A DNA stretch of 40,979 bases from Streptomyces sp. (GTDB lineage: Bacteria > Actinomycetota > Actinomycetes > Streptomycetales > Streptomycetaceae), in assembly GCA_013362785.1 (NCBI GenBank), contig JABFVM010000374.1:1-40979 (forward strand), written 5' to 3'. Numbering within the stretch: position 1 is the first letter of the stretch; each line of letters opens with the position of its first letter. Shown one piece after another: positions 13,014 through 22,200 of the stretch. Position numbers and translations under genes: made by a program. The notes beneath the pieces were generated by a model. That model searched no databases, was not told the origin of the DNA, and saw only the letters and a list, made by a program, of their open reading frames with translations.

Positions 13014-14483
13014 GTGTCCTCTCTCTTCCCGGCCCTGACCGGCAGCCGGACGGCCGACCGGCCCGCCCTGCGGTTCGGCGACCGTTCCCTGACGTACGGC
13101 GAACTCGGCGCCGCCTCCGGCGCCCTCGCGGCGCGGATCGGCGGGGCGGGCAGAGTGGCCGTCTGGGCGACCCCGGCGCTGGAGACCGCCGTCGCGGTGG
13201 TCGCGGCGCTGGAGGCCGGGATCGCCGCCGTACCGCTCAACCCGAAGTCGGGGGAGAAGGAACTGGGGCACATCCTGACGGACAGCGCGCCGAGCCTGGT
13301 GCTGGCCGCACCCGGCGATGAACTTCCGCCTCCCCTAAGGGAGTTGGAGCGGTTGGACGTCGACGTACTGGCGACCGGCCCCCGCCCGGACGAGCAGGCC
13401 GACGACCAGGCAGCCGCCCAGACCAGCGACAACGACCCCGCCCTGGTCGTCTACACCTCCGGCACCACCGGCCCGCCCAAGGGCGCCGTCATCCCGCGCC
13501 GGGCGATCGCCGCCACCCTGGACGCGCTCGCCGACGCCTGGCAGTGGACCGGCGACGACGTCCTCGTCCACGGGCTGCCCCTGTTCCATGTGCACGGCCT
13601 GGTCCTGGGCATCCTGGGCCCGCTGCGCCGGGGCGGATCGGTCCGTCACCTCGGCCGCTTCGGCACGGAGGGTGTGACGCGCGAGTTGACCGGCGGCGCG
13701 ACCATGCTGTTCGGCGTGCCGACGATGTACCACCGCATCGCCCAGGCGCTCCCCGAGGAGCCGGAGCTGGCGAAGGCGCTGGGCAGGGCCCGGCTGCTGG
13801 TGTCGGGTTCGGCCGCGCTCCCCGTGCACGACCACGAGCGGATCACGGCCGCGACCGGGCAGCGGGTCGTCGAGCGGTACGGCATGACGGAGACGCTGAT
13901 GAACACCAGCGTCCGCGCGGACGGCGAACCGCGGGCCGGTACGGTCGGCGTGCCGCTGCCCGGCGTGGAGCTGCGGCTGGTGGAGGAGGACGGGGCGCCG
14001 ATCACGTCGTACGACGGAGAGACGGTGGGCGAGATCCAGGTGCGCGGACCGAACCTGTTCACCGAGTACCTCAACCGCCCCGACGCGACGGCGGCGGCGT
14101 TCACGGCGGACGGCTGGTTCCGCACCGGCGACATGGCGGTGCGCGATCCCGACGGGTACGTCCGTATCGTCGGCCGGAAGGCCACCGACCTGATCAAGAG
14201 CGGGGGGTACAAGATCGGGGCGGGCGAGATCGAGAACGCGCTCCTCGAACACCCCGGCGTGCGGGAGGCCGCCGTCACCGGGGAGCCGGACGCGGACCTG
14301 GGTGAGCGGATCGTGGCGTGGGTGGTCCCCGCGGATCCCCAATCGCCGCCCGGAGCGGGTGAGTTGGCCGACCATGTCGCCTCCCGTCTGGCGCCGCACA
14401 AGCGGCCGCGCACGGTGCGCTACCTGGACTCCCTCCCCCGCAACGACATGGGGAAGATCATGAAGCGGGCGCTGACCTCATGA
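13014..14483 (+). CDS. matB: Malonyl-CoA synthetase (MatB)
   Basis: A 489-residue member of the acyl-CoA synthetase/adenylating superfamily. It carries the ATP loop YTSGTTGPPKG (147-157), VVERYGMTET, GWFRTGDMA, the hinge region GRKATDLIKSGGYKIG and the C-terminal catalytic Lys in PRNDMGKIMKRAL (about 481). The IKSGGYKIG and GMTET region and overall size match Streptomyces MatB, which converts malonate or methylmalonate, ATP and CoA to the CoA thioester. GTG at 13014 has AAGGAG upstream. It follows the carrier by 52 bases and overlaps the carboxyltransferase gene by ATGA, so the three form an operon. The product would feed fatty-acid and polyketide synthesis. Confidence 0.95.
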   Translation: MSSLFPALTGSRTADRPALRFGDRSLTYGELGAASGALAARIGGAGRVAVWATPALETAVAVVAALEAGIAAVPLNPKSGEKELGHILTDSAPSLVLAAPGDELPPPLRELERLDVDVLATGPRPDEQADDQAAAQTSDNDPALVVYTSGTTGPPKGAVIPRRAIAATLDALADAWQWTGDDVLVHGLPLFHVHGLVLGILGPLRRGGSVRHLGRFGTEGVTRELTGGATMLFGVPTMYHRIAQALPEEPELAKALGRARLLVSGSAALPVHDHERITAATGQRVVERYGMTETLMNTSVRADGEPRAGTVGVPLPGVELRLVEEDGAPITSYDGETVGEIQVRGPNLFTEYLNRPDATAAAFTADGWFRTGDMAVRDPDGYVRIVGRKATDLIKSGGYKIGAGEIENALLEHPGVREAAVTGEPDADLGERIVAWVVPADPQSPPGAGELADHVASRLAPHKRPRTVRYLDSLPRNDMGKIMKRALTS

Positions 14484-15964
14484 CGGAGCGGCTCGCGGCA
14501 CGCCAGGTCGTCGCCCTGCTGACCGACGACTCCTCCTTCACCGAACTCCCGTATCCGGAGAGGGAGTCGGGCGGGAGGCCGGACAGGAAGTCCGGTCCCG
14601 ACGGTCCCCTCGCCTGGCACGGCTACGACGCCTCACGCGCCCGCGCCGCCGAGCGCACGGGCGAGGAGGAGTCGGTGGTCTGCGGCACCGGCACCGTCGG
14701 GGGCACCCGCGCGGTCCTGATCGCGTTCGAGTTCGGCTTCCTGGGCGGCTCGCTGGGCGAACGCACCGGTGACCGGCTGGAGGCGGCGTACACGTACGCC
14801 CGGGCCCACCGCCTCCCTGTGGTGCCGTTGGTGGCGACGGGCGGCAGCCGGATGCAGGAGGGCATGCTCGCTCTGACCCAACTCCAGCGCGTGGCAAGGC
14901 AGTCGGCGCTCACGCGGGAGGCCGGGCTCCCGCAGATCGCGGTACTGCGGGATCCGACCACCGGCGGCGGCTGGGCCACCCTCGGCGCGGGTGCCGACGT
15001 CACCCTCGCCCTGCCGGGCGCCCAGATCGGCTTCGCGGGCTCCCGAGTCCGCCCACCCGACGCGGACCCGGCGGCGTACACGGCGGAGGCCCAGCTGGCG
15101 GCGGGGGCGGTGGACGCGGTGGTACGACCGGGCGAACTGCGCGGCGAGCTGGCCCGGTGGCTACGCCTGCTTACGGCGCCCTCCACCGACGCGGCCCCAC
15201 CACCACGCCCCCTCGGCGCGACCGGGCCGACCAGCACGACCGACTCGACCGGGCCGACCGGGCCGACCGGGCCAATCATCACGACCGGCTCGACCGGCAC
15301 GCCCGGCACAACCGCGGCCGACCTGCCCCCCACCGCCCTCCCCACCACCGGCTGGGACGCAGTCCTCCGCGCCCGTTCGCCCCGGCGCCCCCGCGCAGAG
15401 GCCTACCTGTCGGCCTACTTCACTCACCGCGTCGCGATCAGCGGCGACCGCTGCGGCGGTACCGACCCCGACGGCATGCTCTGCGGCTTCGGTGAGCACG
15501 AGGGACGTACCGTCGCCTACGCCGCGCAGACCGGGACCGCCACCCGCCCCGCCGGGTACCGCACCGCCGCCCGGCTGATCCGGCTCGCGGACCGGCTCGG
15601 CATCCCCGTGCTGACCCTGGTGGACACGCCGGGCGCGGCGAACGACGCGGAGGCCGAGCGGCAGGGCGCGGGCGCGGCGATCGCGGACCTGTTCGGCGCG
15701 GTGGCCGCCGCCCGCGTCCCGATCACCACGCTGCTGATCGGCGAGGGCGGTTCGGGGGGCGCGCTGGCGCTCGCGGCACCCGGCAACACCTGGGCCACGC
15801 CGGACAGCTACTTCTCCGTCATCGCACCGGAGCTGGCGGCGGCGATCCTCAAGCGGGAGGCGGGGGAGGTGGAGGCGACGGCGGACCAGCTCCGGGTACG
15901 GCCGCAGGACCTGGTGGAGCTGGGGGTCGTACGCGGCATCGTCGGCGCTTCGGGAGGCGACTGA
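14480..15964 (+). CDS. Fused beta-alpha carboxyltransferase (acetyl/acyl-CoA carboxylase type)
   Basis: A 494-residue protein containing both halves of a carboxyltransferase in one chain. The N-terminal crotonase-fold half (about 1-225) contains FLGGSLGERTGDRLEAAYTYA, GGSRMQEGMLALTQ and PTTGGGWATLGAGADV. The C-terminal half (about 276-494) contains TLVDTPGAANDAEAERQG and GEGGSGGALALAA. The four-Cys zinc finger of AccD is not seen. The halves are joined by a Gly-Thr-Pro linker with collagen-like STGPTGPTGP repeats. No biotin carboxylase or biotin carrier gene is nearby. It either borrows those parts from elsewhere or acts in reverse as a malonyl-CoA decarboxylase; I cannot decide between these. 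Start ATG overlaps matB's stop. Confidence 0.85.
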   Translation: MTERLAARQVVALLTDDSSFTELPYPERESGGRPDRKSGPDGPLAWHGYDASRARAAERTGEEESVVCGTGTVGGTRAVLIAFEFGFLGGSLGERTGDRLEAAYTYARAHRLPVVPLVATGGSRMQEGMLALTQLQRVARQSALTREAGLPQIAVLRDPTTGGGWATLGAGADVTLALPGAQIGFAGSRVRPPDADPAAYTAEAQLAAGAVDAVVRPGELRGELARWLRLLTAPSTDAAPPPRPLGATGPTSTTDSTGPTGPTGPIITTGSTGTPGTTAADLPPTALPTTGWDAVLRARSPRRPRAEAYLSAYFTHRVAISGDRCGGTDPDGMLCGFGEHEGRTVAYAAQTGTATRPAGYRTAARLIRLADRLGIPVLTLVDTPGAANDAEAERQGAGAAIADLFGAVAAARVPITTLLIGEGGSGGALALAAPGNTWATPDSYFSVIAPELAAAILKREAGEVEATADQLRVRPQDLVELGVVRGIVGASGGD

Positions 15965-16107
15965 CGGCGCGCTGACGAGGCACTGACGGGCGCACTGACC
16001 TCGCCACGCTCCGCGAATCCTGCACAGAGGAACCCGGGACATCTCCAAGTGACGTCCGCAACAATGGAGTTCGGCGAGGTCACACCACGGGGGAAGCGAG
16101 CGGCGCC

Positions 16108-16485
16108 ATGGACGGGTTGATGGAGTTCGAGACCGACGGCGGCGCCCGGGTCGTCGTGGAGGGCGTCGACGACGAGCACGGCGCCCGTCTCGTGTCGCGC
16201 GGCGGCGACGGCCCGGCCCGGGCGGCGCGCACCTTCGAGAGCGCCCTGGACGGGGTCCGCGCGGCGGCCGACTCCGCGCTGCGGGTCTTCCGGGACGGCT
16301 CCCTCAAGCCGGACACCGTGGAACTCGAATTCGGCGTGAAGCTCACCGCGGAGGCCGGGGCCGTCATCGCCAAGGGGACCACGGAGGGCCACCTGGTGGT
16401 GAAACTCAGCTGGTCCCCCGACCGGTCGCCGGCAGATCCGGCAGCCAGTGCATCGGCGGATCAGGAGCCCGCCGGACAGTCATGA
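16108..16485 (+). CDS. Trypsin-co-occurring (Trypco1, CU044_2847-type) small protein
   Basis: A 125-residue protein. The core is two strands at the start (LMEFETDGGARVVVEG), a helix (RTFESALDGVRAAADSALRVF), then LKPDTVELEFGVKLTAEAGAVIAKGTTEGHLVVKLSW. The ELEFGVKLTAEAGAVIAK segment is the hallmark of the CU044_2847 or Trypco1 family. This family occurs next to trypsin-like peptidases in predicted conflict systems. The ATGA overlap with the downstream peptidase gene supports a joint role. Its molecular function is unknown; it may be a substrate, an adaptor or a peptidase regulator. The 143-base gap upstream contains repeated GCACTGAC-like words but no clear promoter. Confidence 0.85.
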   Translation: MDGLMEFETDGGARVVVEGVDDEHGARLVSRGGDGPARAARTFESALDGVRAAADSALRVFRDGSLKPDTVELEFGVKLTAEAGAVIAKGTTEGHLVVKLSWSPDRSPADPAASASADQEPAGQS

Positions 16486-18158
16486 GCGGCGTCGCCTGGC
16501 ACGCCCGGATCGTCTGCGGGGGCGAGGTCGGCGCGGGCTTCCTGATCGCCCCGCGCCGCGTGCTCACCTGTGCGCACGTCGTCCGATGGAGCGGCCAGGC
16601 GGGAGTCACCGTGGCCTTCCCGCAGTGCGGACGGCTCGGCGAGGTGCCCGCCACCGTCGTCGCGCACGGCGGCTGGGCGGGCGGGCCCACCGACCCGGGC
16701 GACCTGGCCGTCCTCGAACTGGACCACGAGGTGCCCCTGACCCCGGCCGTCTTCGCACCGCCCGACGCGGAGTACGGCGATCCGGCCCCCGTCCTCACCG
16801 CGTACGGCTTCCCGAAGGGCTACGACGAGGGCCTGCTCGCCTCCTTCACCACCGTGTCGCGCACGCTGATCGCCGACGAGTGGGTGCAGCTGGTGGCGAC
16901 CACGGGGTACGGCCCGGCGCTGACGGCAGGGTTCAGCGGAGCCGCGGTGACCCTGCCCGACAACCGGGTGGTCGGCATGGTCACGTCGGTCGCGGGTGGG
17001 CGCGACGGGCGGACCGGCCGGATGCTGCCCACTCCCGTCATGGCCCGCTACCACCCCGCGCTGGGCGCCATGATCCCCATGCCGGGCCACCACCCGGACG
17101 CCAGGGAGCGGCTGTACGCGCTGGTGGAACGGGCGGAGCGCGAGGGGCTGGCCGTCGACCCGGAGCAGCTCTATCACGACGCCGTGTATCCGCACGGTCC
17201 GCGGCTGCCGCCCGGCAGCTTCCCCAGTCTGTGGCGGGCCGCCCTGTACCTGCAGTGCGAGGTCCGGGACCCCGAGGCCGTGACCCGGTTCACGAACCGG
17301 CTGACGCGGTTGCTCCACCCGACCCCGCCCCCGCCCTCTTCCCGGACGACGGCCTGGTCCCCGATCCTCGTCGAGCTCGGCCGCAGCGGTGCAGGTGCCG
17401 ACCAGGTCACCGTCGAGGTGTCCGCGTACCGGGACGGACAGCGCCGCCCGGTGGGCACCCGGCGGCTGTCGTGGGCCGGGTGGGCCGACGTGCGGGCGTA
17501 CGTCCAGGAGCGCATCGACGCCGCCTTCACCCAACTCGCTCCCGGAGCCCAGGAGTTGATCGTCTTCGTGCTGCCCCGGGAGTGGCTCAACGAGCCGGTG
17601 GCGCACTGGGAGTGCAGTGCCGACGACTCCACCCCGCTGGGCTGCGCCCACCCTCTCGTCGTCACGGACCGGTCCCGGCACCACAGCGGCCGACTGCGCC
17701 GCGAGCTGGCCGAGAAGTGGCGGAAACTGGACGCCCGTACCGAGGCCGCCGTGCACCGCATCGACTGCGCCACCCGGGAGAGGCCGCAGAGCCTGCGCAA
17801 GCGGCTCCGCGACGACGCCGCGCATCTGGCGGCGTTCGGGGCACCGCCCCCGGCCGTCGAGGAGTACTTCCACGTCGGCATCAACTTCCCGGTGCCGGTG
17901 CTGCTGTGGCCACGCACCGGCTGCCCCGGCCCGGCGCACGACACGCCCTGCGACGGCAGCGCCTTCCTCGACGAACTCGCCGCCTCCATAGCGGCCGTCC
18001 CGCCGGCCGAACTCCCTGGCCACGTCCGGGCGTTGCGGGAGACGGCGGACGCCTCCGACGACCCGGCCCGGCACTGGGCGGCATCCGTCCAGCTGCTGTG
18101 GGACGACCCACGCTGCTGCCCCGAACCCCCCGCCTCCCTGCACTCCCCCGTCGCCTGA
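16482..18158 (+). CDS. Trypsin-like serine peptidase with C-terminal VMAP domain
   Basis: A 558-residue protein. Residues 1-195 are a chymotrypsin-fold peptidase with an intact triad: His32 in TCAHVV, Asp74 in PGDLAVLEL and Ser152 in GFSGAAV. There is no signal peptide, so it is cytoplasmic. The rest (about 200-550) matches the layout of the vWA-MoxR-associated protein C-terminal domain (VMAP-C), with LPPGSFPSLWRAALYLQCEV and LIVFVLPREWLNEPVAHWE. In such three-part systems a VMAP protein, a MoxR ATPase and a vWA protein co-occur, and a fused peptidase is proposed as the effector. The next two genes supply the MoxR and the vWA-like parts. Domain naming of the C-terminus is from memory of motifs; the peptidase call is firm. 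Confidence 0.88.
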   Translation: MSGVAWHARIVCGGEVGAGFLIAPRRVLTCAHVVRWSGQAGVTVAFPQCGRLGEVPATVVAHGGWAGGPTDPGDLAVLELDHEVPLTPAVFAPPDAEYGDPAPVLTAYGFPKGYDEGLLASFTTVSRTLIADEWVQLVATTGYGPALTAGFSGAAVTLPDNRVVGMVTSVAGGRDGRTGRMLPTPVMARYHPALGAMIPMPGHHPDARERLYALVERAEREGLAVDPEQLYHDAVYPHGPRLPPGSFPSLWRAALYLQCEVRDPEAVTRFTNRLTRLLHPTPPPPSSRTTAWSPILVELGRSGAGADQVTVEVSAYRDGQRRPVGTRRLSWAGWADVRAYVQERIDAAFTQLAPGAQELIVFVLPREWLNEPVAHWECSADDSTPLGCAHPLVVTDRSRHHSGRLRRELAEKWRKLDARTEAAVHRIDCATRERPQSLRKRLRDDAAHLAAFGAPPPAVEEYFHVGINFPVPVLLWPRTGCPGPAHDTPCDGSAFLDELAASIAAVPPAELPGHVRALRETADASDDPARHWAASVQLLWDDPRCCPEPPASLHSPVA

Positions 18159-18169
18159 ACCGCCGTACC

Positions 18170-18233
18170 GACCACGACACGACCACGACCACCAGCTACA
18201 ACCACCACCACGACTACAACCGACTACGACCAC
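18170..18233 (+). repeat. Low-complexity CCACGAC/CTACAAC repeats before the MoxR gene
   Basis: The 88-base spacer between the VMAP and MoxR genes is almost wholly made of CAC, GAC and AAC triplets in an irregular ACCACGAC/CTACAACC pattern, with hardly any G outside GAC. It ends at the GGAGAGG ribosome site of the MoxR gene. It would give an unstructured mRNA segment. Confidence 0.7.
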
Positions 18234-18246
18234 CGGAGAGGAAGCC

Positions 18247-19263
18247 ATGGCCCTGCGGCCCGTCTACACCGGCACGAAGGAGCCGCACGACGGCATCACC
18301 AGGCTGCCCGCCCCTCCGCCCTGGCGTGCCTTCGACGGCGGGCCGGCGCTCCAGGTGCCCGCCGAGAGCGACGACTCGTCCGCCACCTCGCCCGACCGCA
18401 CCCACCGCGCGGCGACCTACCGGGCCACCCCGGAGACCGTCCAACTGGTCAACGCGGCCCTGTATCTGCGCCGCCCCCTGCTGGTGACCGGTCCGCCCGG
18501 CACCGGCAAGTCGTCGCTCGCCTACGCGGTCGCCCGTGAGCTGGGCCTCGGCCCGGTCCTGCGCTGGAACATCACCAGCCGCAGCACCCTCCACGACGCC
18601 CTCTACCAGTACGACCCGCTCTCCCGGCTGTACGCGGCACGCCGGACACCCCCGACGGCGGACGTCCCCGACCCGGGCGTCGAGGACCATCTGCGCCTCG
18701 GCCCCCTCGGCACCGCCCTCCTCCCCTACGAACGCCCCCGCGCCCTGCTCATCGACGAGATCGACAAGAGCGACCTGGACCTCCCCAACGATCTGCTGAA
18801 CGTCCTGGAGGAGGGCCAGTACGAGATCCCCGAACTGGTCCGCGCCGCCCGGCACCTCCCCACGGCCGAGGTGATGGTCGACGGCACGGACGACCGGGTG
18901 ACGGTGGCGCGGGGCCGGGTCCGCTGCCGCGCCTTCCCGTTCGTCGTGCTCACCAGCAACGGCGAGCGCGAGTTCCCGCCCGCCTTCCTGCGCCGCTGCG
19001 TCACCCTGCGGCTGCGGCAGCCGGACGACGCCCATCTCGCCGACATCGTCCGCGCCCACTTCGGCGAGGAGCCCGACGACTACGCCCGGACCCTGATCTC
19101 CCGCTTCCTGTCCCGGTCGGGCGCCGGCGACCTGGCCACCGACCAGCTGCTCAACGCGATCTACCTGGCCCGCGCCGGTGACGTCGCCCCGGGCTCCCTC
19201 GACGAGCTGGCCGAGCAGCTGATGCCGTATCTGAGCGAGACCCCGCACTCCGATGCCTTCTGA
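18247..19263 (+). CDS. MoxR-type AAA+ ATPase
   Basis: A 338-residue AAA+ protein with Walker A GPPGTGKS (82-89), Walker B ALLIDEIDKSD (166-176), sensor-1 FVVLTSNGEREFPPAFLRRC and an arginine-finger region. The stretch LRWNITSRSTLHDALYQYD after the first helix is characteristic of the MoxR/McrB-like branch. The gene lies between the trypsin-VMAP gene and the vWA-like gene and overlaps the latter by 11 bases, completing the VMAP-MoxR-vWA triad. MoxR ATPases act as chaperones that load or remodel vWA partners. In this setting it is expected to be the energy-dependent switch of the system. ATG at 18247 has GGAGAGG upstream. Confidence 0.9.
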   Translation: MALRPVYTGTKEPHDGITRLPAPPPWRAFDGGPALQVPAESDDSSATSPDRTHRAATYRATPETVQLVNAALYLRRPLLVTGPPGTGKSSLAYAVARELGLGPVLRWNITSRSTLHDALYQYDPLSRLYAARRTPPTADVPDPGVEDHLRLGPLGTALLPYERPRALLIDEIDKSDLDLPNDLLNVLEEGQYEIPELVRAARHLPTAEVMVDGTDDRVTVARGRVRCRAFPFVVLTSNGEREFPPAFLRRCVTLRLRQPDDAHLADIVRAHFGEEPDDYARTLISRFLSRSGAGDLATDQLLNAIYLARAGDVAPGSLDELAEQLMPYLSETPHSDAF

Positions 19264-22200
19264 GCCCTCCGGCGCTCCGGAGCCGCTGGCCCGCCTGGCC
19301 GACCTACTGGCCGAGGCGGCCGACGGCGCACCCCCGACCCCGCTCGAACTCGCCGAAGTGCTGTGGCTGGCCCGCCACATGGAACCGCCGACCGAGCCGT
19401 CCGCATCGGCATCGGCATCGGCATCGACGGTTCGCCCGGATCCGGGCCCCGAGGATCGGCCGGCCCGACCGGTACGGCCGCCGGAGCCGTCCGCGTCACC
19501 ATCCCCGGACCCCGCACGCGCCCCACTCCACCTCCCGACGACGGCACCGTCACTCCACCGCCCGACGGCCACCGAACGCCACGCCGCCCTCCTGGCCCCG
19601 GCCCCTCCGATGGTGCGCCACCCCCTCGCCCTGCAGCGCGCCCTGCGCCCCCTCAAACGCCGTGCCGCCTCCCCGCGCGGCTGGGAACTGGACGAGACGG
19701 CGACGGCCGAGCGCATCGCCCGCCTCGGTGCCGCCCCCGACTGGTGGCTCCCGGTCCTGCGCCCGGCACGGGAGCGCTGGCTGCGCCTGAACCTGGTCCA
19801 CGACACCGGGCCCACGATGCCCGTCTGGCGCCCCCTGATCCGCGAACTGCACACGGCTCTGGCCCAGTCGGGCATCTTCCGCACGGTCACCCTGCACCGC
19901 GCCGAACCCGACGGCACGGTGGGCGGCCACAGCGCACTCGCCCCCGCCGACGGCCGCACGGTCACCCTCCTGGTCAGCGACTGCATGGGCCCGCAGTGGC
20001 GCACCGGTGAGGCGGCCGTCCGCTGGTACGGCACGCTGCACCGCTGGGCCCACCGGATGCCGCTGGCCGTCGTCCAGCCCCTCCCGGAACACCTGTGGCG
20101 CGGCACGGCCCTGCCGACGGCCCCCGGCCTGCTCTCCTCGCCGTATCCGGCCGCACCCACGGCGGCGCTCGCCTTCACGCCGTACGACACGACGGACCCG
20201 TACGGCACCGCGCATCCGTACGGCACGACGAATGCGTACGGCCCCGAGGGCGCCGTCTCGCTGCCCGTGCTGGAACCGGCCCCGGCGTGGCTGGCGAACT
20301 GGGCGTCGCTCATCGCGTCCCCGGGGCGGGCGGAGTTCCCGGGCGCGGTGGCGCGGCTGCACCACCATCCGCTGCCGCCCGACCCCGACGGCCCCGTGGG
20401 CGGCCGCACCGACGTGACCCGGTTGTCCGCCGAGGAGCTGGTCCTCCGTTTCCGTGCCCTCGCCTCCGAGGAGGCGGTCCGGCTGGCCGGCCATCTGGCG
20501 CTCGGCCGCCCCGACCTGCCCGTCATGCGTCTCGTCCAGGCCGCCGTGGAGCCACAGCCGCGCCCGCAGCATCTCGCCGAGGTGATCCTCAGCGGCATGC
20601 TCACGACGGTCGTCGGACCGCCCGGCTCGTACGCCTTCCGGCCCGGCGTACGGGAGTTGCTGCTGCGCGGTCTGCCGCGCACCGCCCGCAACCGCACCGC
20701 CGACCTGTTGCGGCAGGTGGGCGGGCTGATCGAGGAGCGGGTGGGACGGGCGCCCGGGGAGTTCCGGGCGTCGACCCCCACGGCGTCGGGGGCGGAGACC
20801 GCGGTGCACGGGGAGCCGTTCGCCACGGTCCGTACCGAGCGGCTGGGGCAGCTGGCCGAGGGCGGGCTGGTGTCGGTAACGAACGAGCGGGGGGTGGACG
20901 AGCAGGGGGTGGACGAGCGGGTGGTCGGGGGCCGGTACCGGCTGCTGGAGCTGCTCGCACCGCGGTCGCAGCAGTGGCGGGCGCACGATCGGGAATCGGA
21001 CCGGGTGGTGACGGTCCGGCTGGTCGCACGGACCACGAATCCGCACCGGCAGGAGGCGTTCCTGCGGGACGCCCGGCTGCTCCGGGGCGTCGACAACCCT
21101 CATGTGGCGACGGTCCACGACTTCGGGTTCGAGGGGGACACGCCGTACCTCGTCACGGAGCACCTGGACGGGATCGACCTCAACTCCATGGTGGCGGGAA
21201 GTGGTTACCAGCTTCCCGCGCCGCTGCTGATCTCGGTCGCGGCGCAGCTCGCGCAGGCCGTCCTCGCCCTGCACGACGCCGGTGTCGCCCATGGCGGGAT
21301 CGTGATGTCGCGGGTCATCCTGCTGCCCGACGGCACGGTGAAGCTCGCCCTCGCCGCGCCGGGGCAGATCTCGGTCCCCGAGGGGTATGCGCAGGACCTC
21401 CGGGACCTGGCCGAGCTGCTGCTCCCGCTGGCGGCGGGTCCGTCACGGCGGCTGGTGACAGCGGCTCGGCTCATCCATGCCCCGGCCGCCTTCCGGCCAC
21501 TGCTCGCGGACACGATCGACGCCCTGCTGTCCCGCAACCGTGCCGCCGCGGCGCAGAGCCTGGCCCGGCTGGCGGCGCTGGGCAGCTCCCCCCTGTCGGC
21601 CGACCACCCCGACCGGCGCAGCTACCACCTCCTGGGCACCCTGCGGGTCGAACTCCCGGACAGATCCGTGCACTTGCCGCCGGACGTCGGCGCCATGCTC
21701 GCCATGCTGCTGGCCAAGGGGGGCCGCATGGTGACCCACGACGAGTTCGTGGAAGGGCTGTGGGAGCGGGGCCGGGAGCCGCTGGACGCGAAGGGCGAGG
21801 TGATGGGGACGGCGTCCCGGTTGCGGATCGCCCTGGGCTCCGGCGCGCTGGCCTCGTCCTCCCGGGGCTACGCCCTGCACACCAGCGTGGACCACGTGGA
21901 CCTCGACGAGTGCGAGGAGCTGGTCGCGCGGGCCGAGGGGGAGCGCGCGGCGGGGCGTGCCGAGTCCGCTCGCATCCTGGTGCACGAGGCCCTGGGCCTG
22001 TGGGACGGGCCCGCCCTGGCCGGAGTCCCCGGCCCGGCGGCCGACGCCACCCGCGCCCACCTCTACCGGCTCCGTATCTCGCTGTGCGTGACGCGCGCCG
22101 AACTCGACCTGGAACTGGGCGAGTTCGAGCGGGCCGCCGACGACCTGGCCGGCCTTCTGGTCGAGTACCCGGACCATGAGGAGTTCCTCCGCCTGCGCCG

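Noticed and set aside
19400..19432. CATCGG tandem repeats
   Set aside because: They lie inside the coding frame and simply encode a Ser-Ala low-complexity linker.
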